In this document: positions 1-7,659 of the stretch, one piece after another
How the letters are laid out: every line of letters begins with the position of its first letter
Position numbering within the stretch: the first letter of the stretch is position 1
Assembly (NCBI GenBank): GCA_035697245.1
Contig: DASSDH010000115.1
Span: 1-21,367, forward strand
Reading direction: 5' to 3'
DNA length: 21,367 nt
From: JACVRX01 sp035697245
GTDB lineage: Bacteria; Actinomycetota; Actinomycetes; Jiangellales; Jiangellaceae
Notes under the pieces: model-generated
Database searches by the model: none
What the model was told of the DNA's origin: nothing
The model's input: the letters and a program-made list of their open reading frames with translations, nothing else
Position numbers and translations under genes: made by a program

Positions 1-18
1 CTTCTCGCTGATACTCAT
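1..18 (-). CDS. Start of an unidentified gene, downstream of arcC (partial)
   Basis: Only six codons are visible (ATG at 18-16, reading M-S-I-S-E-K). An AGGAGAGGG ribosome binding site stands just upstream on the minus strand, and the start lies 34 bp after the arcC stop, so it is probably the next gene of the same operon. In arginine deiminase operons this slot often holds an arginine/ornithine or other amino acid transporter, but six residues cannot show this. Confidence 0.55.
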
Positions 19-52
19 CGAGTCCCTCTCCTGTTGCCGCGCGTGCTGGCGT

Positions 53-985
53 TCACCGGAACTTCAGCCCGGTCTCGTCGACGGCGACCCTGGTACCCGA
101 CGCGCCCGCGAGGATCGCCGGGAGGTGGTCTATGGCACCGATGACGCACGGATGCCCGGTTGCGGATGCGAAAGCCGCCGCTGCCTCGGCCTTGGGGCCC
201 ATGGAGCCAGCTGGGAGTTCGAGGGTGCGCAGGGCTTCCGGGTGTGCAGCAGCGACGGCACGTTGTTCCGGCATACCCCAGTCCAGGTATATCGCGTCGA
301 CATCGGTCGCGATGACCAGCAGGTCCGCGCCGAGGCCTTCGGCCAGCACGGCGCTGGCCCGGTCCTTGTCGATGACCGCCTCCACGCCGACCAGTGTCCG
401 GGTACCTTCGCGGTACATCGTAGGGATGCCGCCGCCACCGGCGCAGATCACGACGCAGCCGTGCTCCAGCAGCCACTCGACCGGACGGGCCTCGAAGATC
501 CGCTGAGGGATTGGCGACGGAACGACGCGACGCCATGTTTTGCCATCCTTGCGCACCGTCCAGCCACGCTCGGCGGCGAGCCGATGTGCGTCGGCGTCGG
601 TATAGACCGGGCCGACGAACTTGTCCGGCTCGGCGAACGCCGGATCGTCCGGGTCCACCTCCGTCATCGTGAGCACCGTGGCGAGCGGCTTCTCGAAGGG
701 CAGCAGGTTGCCCAATTCCTGCTCGATCAGGTAGCCGATCATGCCCTCTGTCTGCGCACCGAGGACGTCGAAGGGATACGCCGAGACCTCGTCGTACGCC
801 GCTGCCTGCAACGCGAGCAGCCCGACCTGCGGCCCGTTGCCGTGCGAGATGACCAGCTCGTGATCCTCCGCCACTGGCGCAAGCGCCTTGCACGCCGCAG
901 CCACGTTGGCACGCTGTCGCTCCACGGTCATCGGCTCACCCCTGCGCTGCAGCGCGTTGCCCCCCAGCGCGACAACGATCCTCAT
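53..985 (-). CDS. arcC: Carbamate kinase
   Basis: This 310-residue protein would convert carbamoyl phosphate and ADP to ATP, ammonia and CO2, the energy-yielding last step of arginine deiminase-type fermentation in the cytoplasm. The amino acid kinase fold signatures are all present: VVALGGNAL at residues 4-12, SHGNGPQVGLL near 47-57, CAGGGGIPTMYREG in the middle, DKDRASAVLAEGLGADLLVIATD, and GSMGPKAEAA near the C-terminus. The length is normal for the family. The ATG at 985 is preceded by GGAGG. The gene lies 23 bp downstream of arcB, so the two are probably cotranscribed. No broken motif is visible, so the enzyme should be active even though arcA is broken. Confidence 0.95.
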   Translation of the reverse strand: MRIVVALGGNALQRRGEPMTVERQRANVAAACKALAPVAEDHELVISHGNGPQVGLLALQAAAYDEVSAYPFDVLGAQTEGMIGYLIEQELGNLLPFEKPLATVLTMTEVDPDDPAFAEPDKFVGPVYTDADAHRLAAERGWTVRKDGKTWRRVVPSPIPQRIFEARPVEWLLEHGCVVICAGGGGIPTMYREGTRTLVGVEAVIDKDRASAVLAEGLGADLLVIATDVDAIYLDWGMPEQRAVAAAHPEALRTLELPAGSMGPKAEAAAAFASATGHPCVIGAIDHLPAILAGASGTRVAVDETGLKFR

Positions 986-1008
986 CGGACCTCCAGGAAT
1001 GGTCGTGC

Positions 1009-2025
1009 TTAACTGCCGATCGTCGCGACCATCAGCCCCTTGATCGTGTGCAGCCGGTTCTCCGCCTGGTCGAAGGCGATGTTCGCCGCCGAGGAGAACA
1101 CCTCGTCGGTGACCTCCAGCCCATCGGTGAGGCCGGTCAGTTCGGCAACCTCCCGGCCGACCGTGGTGCGGGTGTCATGAAACGCGGGGAGGCAGTGCAT
1201 GAACTTCGCGCGGTCATTCCCGGTGCTGGCCATCGCCTCAGCATTCACCTGGTACGCCTTGAGGTCGTTCACCCGGGCAGTCCAGACGTCCTTCGGCTCT
1301 CCCATCGATACCCACACGTCGGTGTGCACGAAGTCGGCCCCGGGCAGGCCCTCTGCGGGGTCGGCAGTAAGCGTGATGCGCGCGCCGGACTCCTCGGCGC
1401 GCTCACGAGCGAGGTCCTGCACCTCCATGCCCGGCCACAGGTCCTCAGGAGCACAGATCCGCACGTCCGAGCCCATGATCGCTCCCATAACCAGTAACGA
1501 GCGTCCCATGTTGAACCGGCCGTCGCCCGTGAAGCAGTAGGTCACCTCGTGTAGTGGCCGTCCGTCGGAGTGCTCGGACATGGTCAGGAAGTCCGCCAGC
1601 ATCTGGGTGGGGTGCCATTCGTCGGTGAGGCCGTTGTAGACCGGGACGTCGGAGTACTCAGCGAGCTCCTCGACGGTCGTCTGAGCCTTGCCCCGGAACT
1701 CGATCGCATCGAACATCCTGGACAACACCCGCGCGGTGTCCCCGGCGGACTCCTTGTGCCCGATCTGGGAGGAGGACGGGTCCAGATAGGTCACGTGACC
1801 GCCCTGGTCGTACGCAGCAACCTCGAACGCGCATCTGGTGCGCGTCGAGGTTTTCTCGAAGATGAGCGCGACGTTCTTCCCCCGCATCCGAGGAACCTCG
1901 GTGCCCGCGTACTTGGCCCGTTTGAGGTCTCGCGACAGGTCCAGCAGGAACTGGAGCTCGGGCCGGGTGAAGTCGAGCTCCTTGAGGAAGTCGCGTTGGT
2001 GCAGGTTGACGCCCATCAAGCTCAC
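1009..2025 (-). CDS. arcB: Ornithine carbamoyltransferase, catabolic type
   Basis: This 338-residue protein exchanges citrulline plus phosphate with ornithine plus carbamoyl phosphate. Visible motifs are the carbamoyl-phosphate loop STRTR, the DPSSSQIGHKES segment, HPTQ for carbamoyl binding, the ornithine/catalytic loop HCLPAFHD, and the C-terminal ENRLHTIK segment. The length and the placement before carbamate kinase fit the catabolic ArcB type rather than biosynthetic ArgF, although sequence alone does not fix direction. The start is either GTG at 2025 or ATG at 2016; the N-terminus MGVNLHQRDFLKELDFT favours a start close to the ATG. The gene lies about 36 bp downstream of the arcA remnant and was presumably cotranscribed with the intact arcA. 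Confidence 0.93.
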   Translation of the reverse strand: MSLMGVNLHQRDFLKELDFTRPELQFLLDLSRDLKRAKYAGTEVPRMRGKNVALIFEKTSTRTRCAFEVAAYDQGGHVTYLDPSSSQIGHKESAGDTARVLSRMFDAIEFRGKAQTTVEELAEYSDVPVYNGLTDEWHPTQMLADFLTMSEHSDGRPLHEVTYCFTGDGRFNMGRSLLVMGAIMGSDVRICAPEDLWPGMEVQDLARERAEESGARITLTADPAEGLPGADFVHTDVWVSMGEPKDVWTARVNDLKAYQVNAEAMASTGNDRAKFMHCLPAFHDTRTTVGREVAELTGLTDGLEVTDEVFSSAANIAFDQAENRLHTIKGLMVATIGS

Positions 2026-2061
2026 CGGCTCTCGTGGTCGACGCGGCGGACTGACTCATGA

Positions 2062-2345
2062 TCACGTGACGGCATCGTGCTCGATCGGGCACGACATGCA
2101 ACGAGGCCGTCCCGGCCGCGCCCGAGTTCACCGCCGGCGATGGTCACAACTTCGATGCCATTCTTGCGCAGGAAGGTATTGGTCGTGGTGTTCCGCTCAT
2201 ACCCGAAGATCACCCCGGGCGCGACAGCCAGGAAGTTGTTCCCGTATTCCCACTGCTCTCGCTGCGCGCCGCGCACGTTGATCGGCGTGCGCAGCACGCG
2301 CAGCCGCTCTCCCCCGAAATCGCGATCAGGAACCACCCAACGGGT
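2062..2345 (-). pseudogene. arcA: Arginine deiminase remnant: C-terminal fragment with frameshift
   Basis: The minus-strand frame from about 2342 to 2106 reads as the arginine deiminase C-terminal domain. It includes REQWEYGNN, LAVAPGVIFGYERNT, NTFLRKNGIEVVTI and GGELGRGRDG. The frame then breaks at about 2104-2105, where two bases (CT) stand in place of a codon. In the next frame the sequence continues as R-C-M-S-C-P-I-E-H-D-A-V-T and stops at 2062-2064. That is the family's active-site segment, and the TGC at 2100-2098 is the codon of the catalytic cysteine (Cys406 in the Pseudomonas enzyme). Family members have about 400 residues; only about 95 remain, with no further arcA homology upstream. 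The call is a truncated, frameshifted pseudogene. A sequencing error could explain the frameshift but not the missing N-terminal three quarters. Confidence 0.88.
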
Positions 2346-2351
2346 CGGGAA

Positions 2352-2389
2352 TCCCCTATCTTCAACACGTCGCGCCCACAGATAGGAGG
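2352..2389 (+). promoter_or_regulatory. Inverted repeat overlapping the ribosome binding site of the 2395 gene
   Basis: CCTATCT at 2355-2361 and AGATAGG at 2380-2386 are exact inverted arms of 7 bp with an 18-nt loop. The right arm overlaps the AGGAGG ribosome binding site (2384-2389) of the gene starting at 2395. The left arm contains TATCTT, a possible -10 hexamer. It could be an operator or an RNA hairpin that limits translation. It also marks the edge of the arcA remnant. Confidence 0.4.
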
Positions 2390-2394
2390 CAGCT

Positions 2395-2637
2395 GTGACC
2401 AGATATGCGGTGCTACGGACGTGGGCCGGAGTTCTCAAGGTCATCGGCATCGTGGGCATGATCCTCGCCACCTTCGGCGTGATCTCCTGGGCCATCGATG
2501 TCGACGGCTTCTGGGCCACGATGGGTGTGATCTTCATCGGCGCTCCCGTCGTCCTCTTGCTGGCTTCCTGGCCAATCGCCCTCGGCGAAGCCTTGGCCGC
2601 CATTGCCGACATCGGCGACTCGGTCCAGAGCGGGTAA
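2395..2637 (+). CDS. Small two-helix membrane protein, unknown function
   Basis: This 80-residue protein starts at GTG 2395 with a strong AGGAGG site 5 bases upstream. Two hydrophobic helices are visible, around residues 11-33 (VLKVIGIVGMILATFGVISWA) and 39-65 (FWATMGVIFIGAPVVLLLASWPIALGEAL). No family is recognised. It ends 10 bp before the MFS transporter gene, so the two are very likely cotranscribed and it may be an accessory subunit of that transporter. It runs opposite to the arc operon and begins where the arcA remnant ends. Confidence 0.75.
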   Translation: MTRYAVLRTWAGVLKVIGIVGMILATFGVISWAIDVDGFWATMGVIFIGAPVVLLLASWPIALGEALAAIADIGDSVQSG

Positions 2638-2647
2638 CGCCACTCGT

Positions 2648-4246
2648 ATGACCGACGGAGGGAGTACCAGCGTCCCCCAGGAGGTAGCGGGCACTCGACG
2701 GCTCGCCATCCTGCTGGCCATGGCGATGTTCGTGCTGGTCGTCGACACATCGCTGATGAACGTCTCGATCTCAGCGGTGGTTCACGATCTCGACACGACC
2801 GTCAGTGGCGTCCAGTCCGCGATCGCGCTCGAAGCGCTGGTATCCGCGGCGTTCATCCTCATCGGCAGCAAGGTCGGCGATCTCATCGGGCGCAAGCGGG
2901 CATACGTGCTGGGTCTGCTCGCTTACGCGGTCGGCGCCCTGGCCATGGCACTGGCCCAGGGCCTGACCGCGATCATCATCTTCTGGGCAATCGTCGGAGG
3001 GCTCGGCGCGTCGCTCCTGCTCCCCGCCATGCAGTCCCTCATTCACGGCAACTTCGAGGGAGCAGCCCAGAAGAAGGCCTACGCTCTGGTCGGGGCCGCA
3101 GCCGCGATTGCCGCTGCAGTCGGACCGCTCCTCGGAGGGTTCATCACCACATATCTGTCGTGGCGAATCGCGTTCCTACTCGAGGTCGTCATCATCGGGA
3201 TCGTGCTGTCCGGCATCCGACTCGTCCGCGACGCGCCCTATACAGGCCCCCGAGCCGTTGACCCCGTCGGCGCACTGCTTTCTGTCCTGGGCATGGGCGG
3301 CATCGTGTTAGGCATCCTGGTATGGCAGGAGGGCGGCGAATCCGTTGGCGCGCTGTTGGCGATCGGTGCCATCGCGATGGCGGTGCTCGTCAATTGGCTG
3401 GTGCGGCGCAAGCGGCAAGGGAAGCCGACGCTGCTGGACCCAGATCTGTTCAAGTCCAAGATCTTCAAGTTCGGGATCTCCGAGCAGATGCTCCAGCAGA
3501 TCGCACTGGGCGGCACGATGATCGCGCTGCCGATATACCTGCAGATGGTGCTCGAATACAACGCGATGGAGGCGGGCCTGTCCCTTGCCCCGCTCTCGCT
3601 CAGCATGTTCGGAATGGCGATACTCGCTGGGAAAAGGGCAGGGCAGCGGCGCCCTAGCAGCATCATCCGGTGGGGATTCGTGCTCCTCGCGACAGGACTG
3701 GTGGTCCTGATCCCGATCGTGCCCCGCGCAGACTCCGGCTGGTATCTGGTGGCCCCATTGGTCATTGCGGGAACGGGGTTGGGTTTGTTGGTGTCCCAAC
3801 TCAACAACTACACGCTGGCCCCGATCTCGGATGAGCGGGTCAGTGAGGCCGCCGGCGTCAACTCGGCGGCAGGGTCGTTCGGGCTGTCGTTTGGATTGGC
3901 TTTCGCCGGCGCGATCATGCTGGCAACACTGTCCATCACGTTCACCAACATGGCACAAGCGAGCACCGTGCTACCCCCAGCCGAGCAGCAGCAGGTCTCA
4001 CAAGCGCTGGAGGACGACGCGGAGGTGATGAGCAACACCCAGCTCGAGGAGCTGCTCGTCGGCCAACCCGCGGAGATTCAGGCCGAGATCATCCGCATCA
4101 ACACCGACGCGAGACCCCTTGCCCTTCAAGTGGCACTGCTCGTTCCGCTCCTCGCCGCTCTCGTCGGACTGTTCAACTCATTCCGCATGATGCGACTACC
4201 AGACCCCAAGCCGTCGGGCTCCGTCGAAGGGATGGCCTTGGGGTGA
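2648..4246 (+). CDS. MFS drug transporter, DHA2 (14-helix) type
   Basis: This 532-residue integral membrane protein is a proton-driven exporter, probably of drugs or other toxic small molecules. The hydrophobic pattern is consistent with 14 helices. The MFS motif A appears as GSKVGDLIGRKRAY (loop 2-3) and the antiporter motif C as GPLLGGFITTYLSWR in helix 5. An extended loop rich in Glu and Gln precedes the last helix. The ATG at 2648 is chosen because the longer frame would overlap the upstream gene and add 15 non-hydrophobic residues. It follows the 80-residue gene by 10 bp. No dedicated regulator gene is adjacent, and the substrate is unknown. Confidence 0.9.
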   Translation: MTDGGSTSVPQEVAGTRRLAILLAMAMFVLVVDTSLMNVSISAVVHDLDTTVSGVQSAIALEALVSAAFILIGSKVGDLIGRKRAYVLGLLAYAVGALAMALAQGLTAIIIFWAIVGGLGASLLLPAMQSLIHGNFEGAAQKKAYALVGAAAAIAAAVGPLLGGFITTYLSWRIAFLLEVVIIGIVLSGIRLVRDAPYTGPRAVDPVGALLSVLGMGGIVLGILVWQEGGESVGALLAIGAIAMAVLVNWLVRRKRQGKPTLLDPDLFKSKIFKFGISEQMLQQIALGGTMIALPIYLQMVLEYNAMEAGLSLAPLSLSMFGMAILAGKRAGQRRPSSIIRWGFVLLATGLVVLIPIVPRADSGWYLVAPLVIAGTGLGLLVSQLNNYTLAPISDERVSEAAGVNSAAGSFGLSFGLAFAGAIMLATLSITFTNMAQASTVLPPAEQQQVSQALEDDAEVMSNTQLEELLVGQPAEIQAEIIRINTDARPLALQVALLVPLLAALVGLFNSFRMMRLPDPKPSGSVEGMALG

Positions 4247-4281
4247 GCTCACACGCCCGTTGAACCGGTGCCGTGGGTTCG

Positions 4282-4917
4282 CTAGGACCGGTAGCGGAAA
4301 ATGCCGAACGGGATCAGCAGGAACAGGGCCACTCCGAGGTAGCCGACCACAGCGACCGTCGGGAAGAAGAACCCCAGAGCTATCAGGCCGACATAGCTGG
4401 CGAACCCGGGTTTGAGATGCCTGGTCAGGACGGCGATCTCCTGTTCGCTGACGTCGGTCCGAACGTGCCCTTCGCTGACGACGTATCGCCACATCAGGAA
4501 CAGCAGCACTGCAATGAGCAGCAGGTTGGCCCCGTAGATGGTTGCGGCGACTCGTTCGGCGTCCCGTTCACCGAAGTACTCCGCAATCAGCCGGGTGGGG
4601 AACGGCAGGAACGAGACCAGCAGAAGCAGCAGCAAGTTCACGCGCACGACCATGGCATCGGCGTAGTCCATGTAGTCCGTGATCGCGTTGTGTTCCAACC
4701 ACGCCACGCCGATGGTCGCGAAGCTGACCACGTAGGCGAGATAGGACGGCCACTGGTTCACTACTGCTGCCAGGAGATCGTCTTCGGATCCTGCGGGCAC
4801 AGTGATGTCCAGCACGAGGAGCGTGATCGCGATCGCGAACACACCGTCACTGAAGGCCTCGAGGCGGCGGGTGCTGAGGCGGCGTCGGGATTCGGGTGTG
4901 GACTCGCTGTCGGTCAT
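4282..4917 (-). CDS. TMEM175-family potassium channel (DUF1211)
   Basis: This 211-residue protein has six hydrophobic helices. The signature RLEAFSDGVFAIAITLLVLDI lies at residues 18-38; in the family the R...FSD motif and the pore-lining residues that follow define helix 1. Known bacterial members are tetrameric K+-permeable channels without the usual TVGYG filter. The N-terminus is short, polar and acidic. The start lies 25 bp after the adenosine kinase stop on the same strand, so the two are probably cotranscribed, with a TMEM175 role in ion balance. The gene converges on the MFS gene with a 35-bp gap in which no clear terminator is seen. Confidence 0.88.
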   Translation of the reverse strand: MTDSESTPESRRRLSTRRLEAFSDGVFAIAITLLVLDITVPAGSEDDLLAAVVNQWPSYLAYVVSFATIGVAWLEHNAITDYMDYADAMVVRVNLLLLLLVSFLPFPTRLIAEYFGERDAERVAATIYGANLLLIAVLLFLMWRYVVSEGHVRTDVSEQEIAVLTRHLKPGFASYVGLIALGFFFPTVAVVGYLGVALFLLIPFGIFRYRS

Positions 4918-4942
4918 CCTCGCCGTCCCCTCTGCCTACTCG

Positions 4943-5929
4943 CTATGGGCGTGGTGTGATCAGATGCGGCGCGACGTCAGCGACGGCGTCCTCGCCGTAG
5001 GCCTTCTCCAGCCGCTGCAGCACGCGGGCCCGGCTGAGTTCGTACTCTTGGGGGCCGATGGTTTCGAGCACGTAGGAAGCGAGTAACGCGCCGAGCTGGG
5101 CCGCCCTGACCAGCGGCAGGCCCCACGCGACGGCGGTGATGAAGCCGGCCCGGAATGCGTCCCCGACACCGGTCGGGTCCACCGCCGTTGGCTCACCGGC
5201 AGCAGGAACATGGATCTCGGGCTGGCCGGCCCGCTCGATGCGGGAGCCGTACTTGCCCAGCGTGGTGACTCGGACATCGACGAGCGCCTGCACCTCTTCA
5301 GCGCTCCACCCGGTCTTCTTCTCCAGCAGGGCCGCTTCGTACTCGTTGCTGAACAGGTACGCGGCTCCCTCGACAAGGAGCCGGATCGACGCACCATCCA
5401 TCCAGGCGAGCTGTTGCGAGGGATCGGCAACGAAGGCGTAACCGCGAGTTCGGCACTCCTCGGTATGCCGCAGCATCGCCTCCGGGTCGTTCGGGCTGAT
5501 GACGACGAGATCAAGGCCGCCCAAGCGGTCCGCGATCGGCCGGAGCTCGATGTCGCGAGCCTCGCTCATGGCCCCGGCATAGAAGGTAGCGATCTGTGCA
5601 TGATCATCGTCGGTGGTGCACACGAACCGCGCGGTGTGCCGGACGGGTGATGTGTGCACGCTCTCGCAGTCGATCCGGTGGCGCTCCAACCACGACCGGT
5701 AGTCGGCGAAGTCCTCGCCGACAGCCCCCACGAGGACAGGAGACAGGCCCAGGTTGGCCATGCCGAAGCAGATGTTCGCGCCGATGCCGCCGCGGCGCAC
5801 CTGCAGGTCATCGGCCAGGAACGACAGCGAGATCTTGTCCAACTGGTCGACGACCATCGAGTCGGCGAACCGGCCGGAGAAGGTCATCAAGTGGTCGGTG
5901 GCGATCGACCCCGTGACGGCGATGTTCAC
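4943..5929 (-). CDS. adoK: Adenosine kinase, PfkB family
   Basis: This 328-residue enzyme of the ribokinase/PfkB fold would phosphorylate adenosine to AMP in purine salvage. The N-terminus VNIAVTGSIATDHLM, the middle HTARFVCTTDDDHAQIATFYAGAMSEAR, the segment NDPEAMLRHTEECR and the catalytic DPTGVGDAFRAGF follow the M. tuberculosis AdoK (Rv2202c) closely as recalled from memory. The GTG start at 5929 is chosen because it gives the conserved N-terminus. A 20-codon extension to an ATG at 5989 would begin inside a palindromic element. The only purine-rich site, GAGGAAA, is about 17 bases upstream, so initiation may be weak or leader-dependent. Other sugar-kinase substrates cannot be excluded. Confidence 0.88.
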   Translation of the reverse strand: MNIAVTGSIATDHLMTFSGRFADSMVVDQLDKISLSFLADDLQVRRGGIGANICFGMANLGLSPVLVGAVGEDFADYRSWLERHRIDCESVHTSPVRHTARFVCTTDDDHAQIATFYAGAMSEARDIELRPIADRLGGLDLVVISPNDPEAMLRHTEECRTRGYAFVADPSQQLAWMDGASIRLLVEGAAYLFSNEYEAALLEKKTGWSAEEVQALVDVRVTTLGKYGSRIERAGQPEIHVPAAGEPTAVDPTGVGDAFRAGFITAVAWGLPLVRAAQLGALLASYVLETIGPQEYELSRARVLQRLEKAYGEDAVADVAPHLITPRP

Positions 5930-5956
5930 GGCGGCGAGTCTAGGTGTTTCCTCTAG

Positions 5957-6052
5957 GCACCTGTGCCGGACGATGGCGTCTGCGCCCATCGGCCGACTTC
6001 GTCGGCCTCAACGCCCGGCCACACCCCAGACGCCATCGTCCGGCACAGGCGC
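5957..6052. repeat. Nested palindromic element between erpA and adoK
   Basis: Two exact 23-bp arms, 5960-5982 and 6027-6049, are inverted copies of each other. The pairing extends to 26 bp with one mismatch (5957-5982 with 6027-6052). The 44-nt centre contains a second perfect hairpin, GGCCGAC-TTC-GTCGGCC at 5991-6007. The element fills most of the 159-bp gap. It could be a REP- or MITE-like repeat, a bidirectional terminator for erpA, or a structured leader of adoK mRNA. No T-tract follows either arm. Confidence 0.85.
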
Positions 6053-6088
6053 ACACCGCACCACCTGGCCGCCGGCGGTGGGTCGGAT

Positions 6089-6436
6089 CTAGTGGAAGGA
6101 GTCCCCGCAGGCGCAGGAACCCGTCGCGTTTGGGTTGTCGATCGTGAAGCCCTGCTTCTCGATGGTGTCAACGAAGTCGATCGTCGCACCGCCGAGGTAG
6201 GGCGAGCTCATCCGGTCGACGACGACGTTCACGCCACCGAAGTCAGTCACCTGGTCGCCATCCAGGGAGCGTTCGTCGAAGAACAGCTGGTACCGCAGCC
6301 CCGAGCAGCCGCCGGGCTGTACCGCGACCCGCAGTGCCAGGTCGTCACGACCCTCCTGTTCGAGCAGGTTCTTGACCTTGCTGGCGGCACGCTCGCTGAG
6401 GACCACGGTCTGGGTGGTCTCTTCCTGAACCGTCAT
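6089..6436 (-). CDS. erpA: Iron-sulfur cluster insertion protein ErpA
   Basis: This 115-residue A-type carrier delivers Fe-S clusters to target enzymes in the cytoplasm. The three cluster-ligating cysteines are visible: C44 in QPGGCSGLRY and C108 and C110 in GSCACGDSF. The segment DFVDTIEKQGFTIDNPNA is nearly identical to Rv2204c as recalled. The ATG at 6436 is chosen because AGGAG lies about 10 bases upstream and because MTVQ matches the family start; an in-frame ATG at 6502 would add 22 unlikely residues. Likely clients nearby include NadA, and LipA if it lies beyond the right edge as in M. tuberculosis; this is inference from position. Confidence 0.95.
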   Translation of the reverse strand: MTVQEETTQTVVLSERAASKVKNLLEQEGRDDLALRVAVQPGGCSGLRYQLFFDERSLDGDQVTDFGGVNVVVDRMSSPYLGGATIDFVDTIEKQGFTIDNPNATGSCACGDSFH

Positions 6437-6524
6437 ATGGATCTGCTCCTGGGAGTCTCGGGACCTGTTATCAGTGTCGAACATCCGGAGGGTGCCGGGC
6501 ATTCCGTTCTATCGTCGCACACGC

Positions 6525-7637
6525 TCAGCGCCGGCTCCACGTCCGCGCCACGCGCGCCGCCACTGTGGCCAGGCTCTCAGCGGGATCGGTCCAGGCCGCT
6601 TGGGCTCCCACGACGTCGACCAGCGAATATGCCGACTCGATGCCGTTGGCCCGTAACTCGCGGGATCCCACCTGAACGATTCCGGCGATCACCACGCACG
6701 GCCGGATGGCCTCCCCCGCGAGTCCGGCAACGCCGGACACGACCGTGCCGCTCATCGACTGCCAGTCGAGTTTCCCCTCACCTGTCAGGACCAGGTCAGC
6801 GGCCCGAATGGCGGCTGGAAGTTTGACGGCATCGGCAACCATGACGAAGCCGGGCTCCCGCCGCGCACCGAGCAGCATCAGGGCATAACCCAGCCCCCCG
6901 GCGGCACCAGCGCCTTTGGCGTCCGCCGGTTGCCTGCCGGCCAGGTGCGCAAACCTGGTCAGGGCGCCGTCCACATCGATCAGCCGGTCTGTGGCGACAC
7001 CCTTCTGCGGGCCGAACACGTTGGTCGCGCCGCGCAGGCCCAGCAGTGGGTTGTCGACGTCAGTCGCCGCGACGATTTCGAAGCCGGCAAGCCGGGCCCG
7101 AGCCGGCTCGAGATCCACCTCGGCAAGGTAGGACAGCCCGGTCACACCAGCGGTGAGCGCGCCGGGCGGTTCGCTGGTCGCCCCGAGTGCTGCCAGCAGA
7201 CCGGCGCCGCCGTCGTTCGTGCCACTTCCGCCGAGGCCGACGACGATCTTGCGGGCACCCGCCGCGACGGCCTCCGCGACCAATTCGCCGACACCGTAGG
7301 TCGACGCGTCCTCGACCACCCCACGCGCCGGAGCGGTTCCGGCGCTCGGCAACAGAGACACACCGCACGCCTGCGCGGCCTCGATGTAAGCCGTCCCGTC
7401 CGCAACCAGGAGGGTGGCGGGCACAGGGCTGCCAAGCGGTCCGCGCACGGTCACCGCCAGGATCTCGCCGCCGATCGCGGTGTGCAGCACGTCGACGAAC
7501 CCGGGGCCACCGTCCGCCATCGGAACGGTCGAGACCTCGTCCGCCGTCGTGCGCCGCCAGCCCTCGGCGATGGCTTCAGCAGCCTCGACTGCGGTCAGCG
7601 TGCCGGCGAACGTGTCCGGCGCCACCAGCACCCGCAT
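6525..7637 (-). CDS. glxK: Glycerate kinase, GlxK/GarK type
   Basis: This 370-residue cytoplasmic enzyme phosphorylates glycerate to phosphoglycerate. Typical family segments are the N-terminal VLVAPDTFAGTLTAVEAAEAI, PMADGGPGFVD, YIEAAQACGVSLL, the glycine-rich VGLGGSGTNDGGAGLLAALGA, FGPQKGV, GAAGGLGYALM and DLVLTGEGKLDWQS. The position upstream of erpA on the same strand is the same as Rv2205c. The ATG start at 7637 has no clear ribosome binding site and lies inside a palindrome shared with the divergent gene, so translation may be leaderless. The gap to erpA is 88 bp. Confidence 0.93.
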   Translation of the reverse strand: MRVLVAPDTFAGTLTAVEAAEAIAEGWRRTTADEVSTVPMADGGPGFVDVLHTAIGGEILAVTVRGPLGSPVPATLLVADGTAYIEAAQACGVSLLPSAGTAPARGVVEDASTYGVGELVAEAVAAGARKIVVGLGGSGTNDGGAGLLAALGATSEPPGALTAGVTGLSYLAEVDLEPARARLAGFEIVAATDVDNPLLGLRGATNVFGPQKGVATDRLIDVDGALTRFAHLAGRQPADAKGAGAAGGLGYALMLLGARREPGFVMVADAVKLPAAIRAADLVLTGEGKLDWQSMSGTVVSGVAGLAGEAIRPCVVIAGIVQVGSRELRANGIESAYSLVDVVGAQAAWTDPAESLATVAARVARTWSRR

Positions 7638-7659
7638 GCGGCAGAGTCTGCCCCATGCG
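7633..7659. promoter_or_regulatory. 27-bp near-perfect palindrome containing both divergent start codons
   Basis: The sequence reads CGCATG-C-GGCAGA-G-TCTGCC-C-CATGCG, centred on base 7646. Only the 7639/7653 pair mismatches. The minus-strand ATG of the glycerate kinase (7637-7635) and the plus-strand ATG of the GNAT-like gene (7655-7657) both lie inside it. There is no room for ordinary ribosome binding sites, so both mRNAs are probably leaderless. The dyad may be an operator; no regulator is identified. Confidence 0.7.

Noticed and set aside
2346..2750. Upstream part of the 242-residue minus-strand frame containing the arcA remnant
   Set aside because: It is antisense to the 80-residue gene and the MFS start and has no arginine deiminase similarity; only the part below about 2345 is arcA.
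4247..4281. Terminator between the convergent MFS and TMEM175 genes
   Set aside because: No clear stem with or without a T-tract could be found in these 35 bases.
5963..6826. 287-residue plus-strand frame across the palindromic element
   Set aside because: It is antisense to erpA and the glycerate kinase 3' end and has no ribosome binding site or domain.
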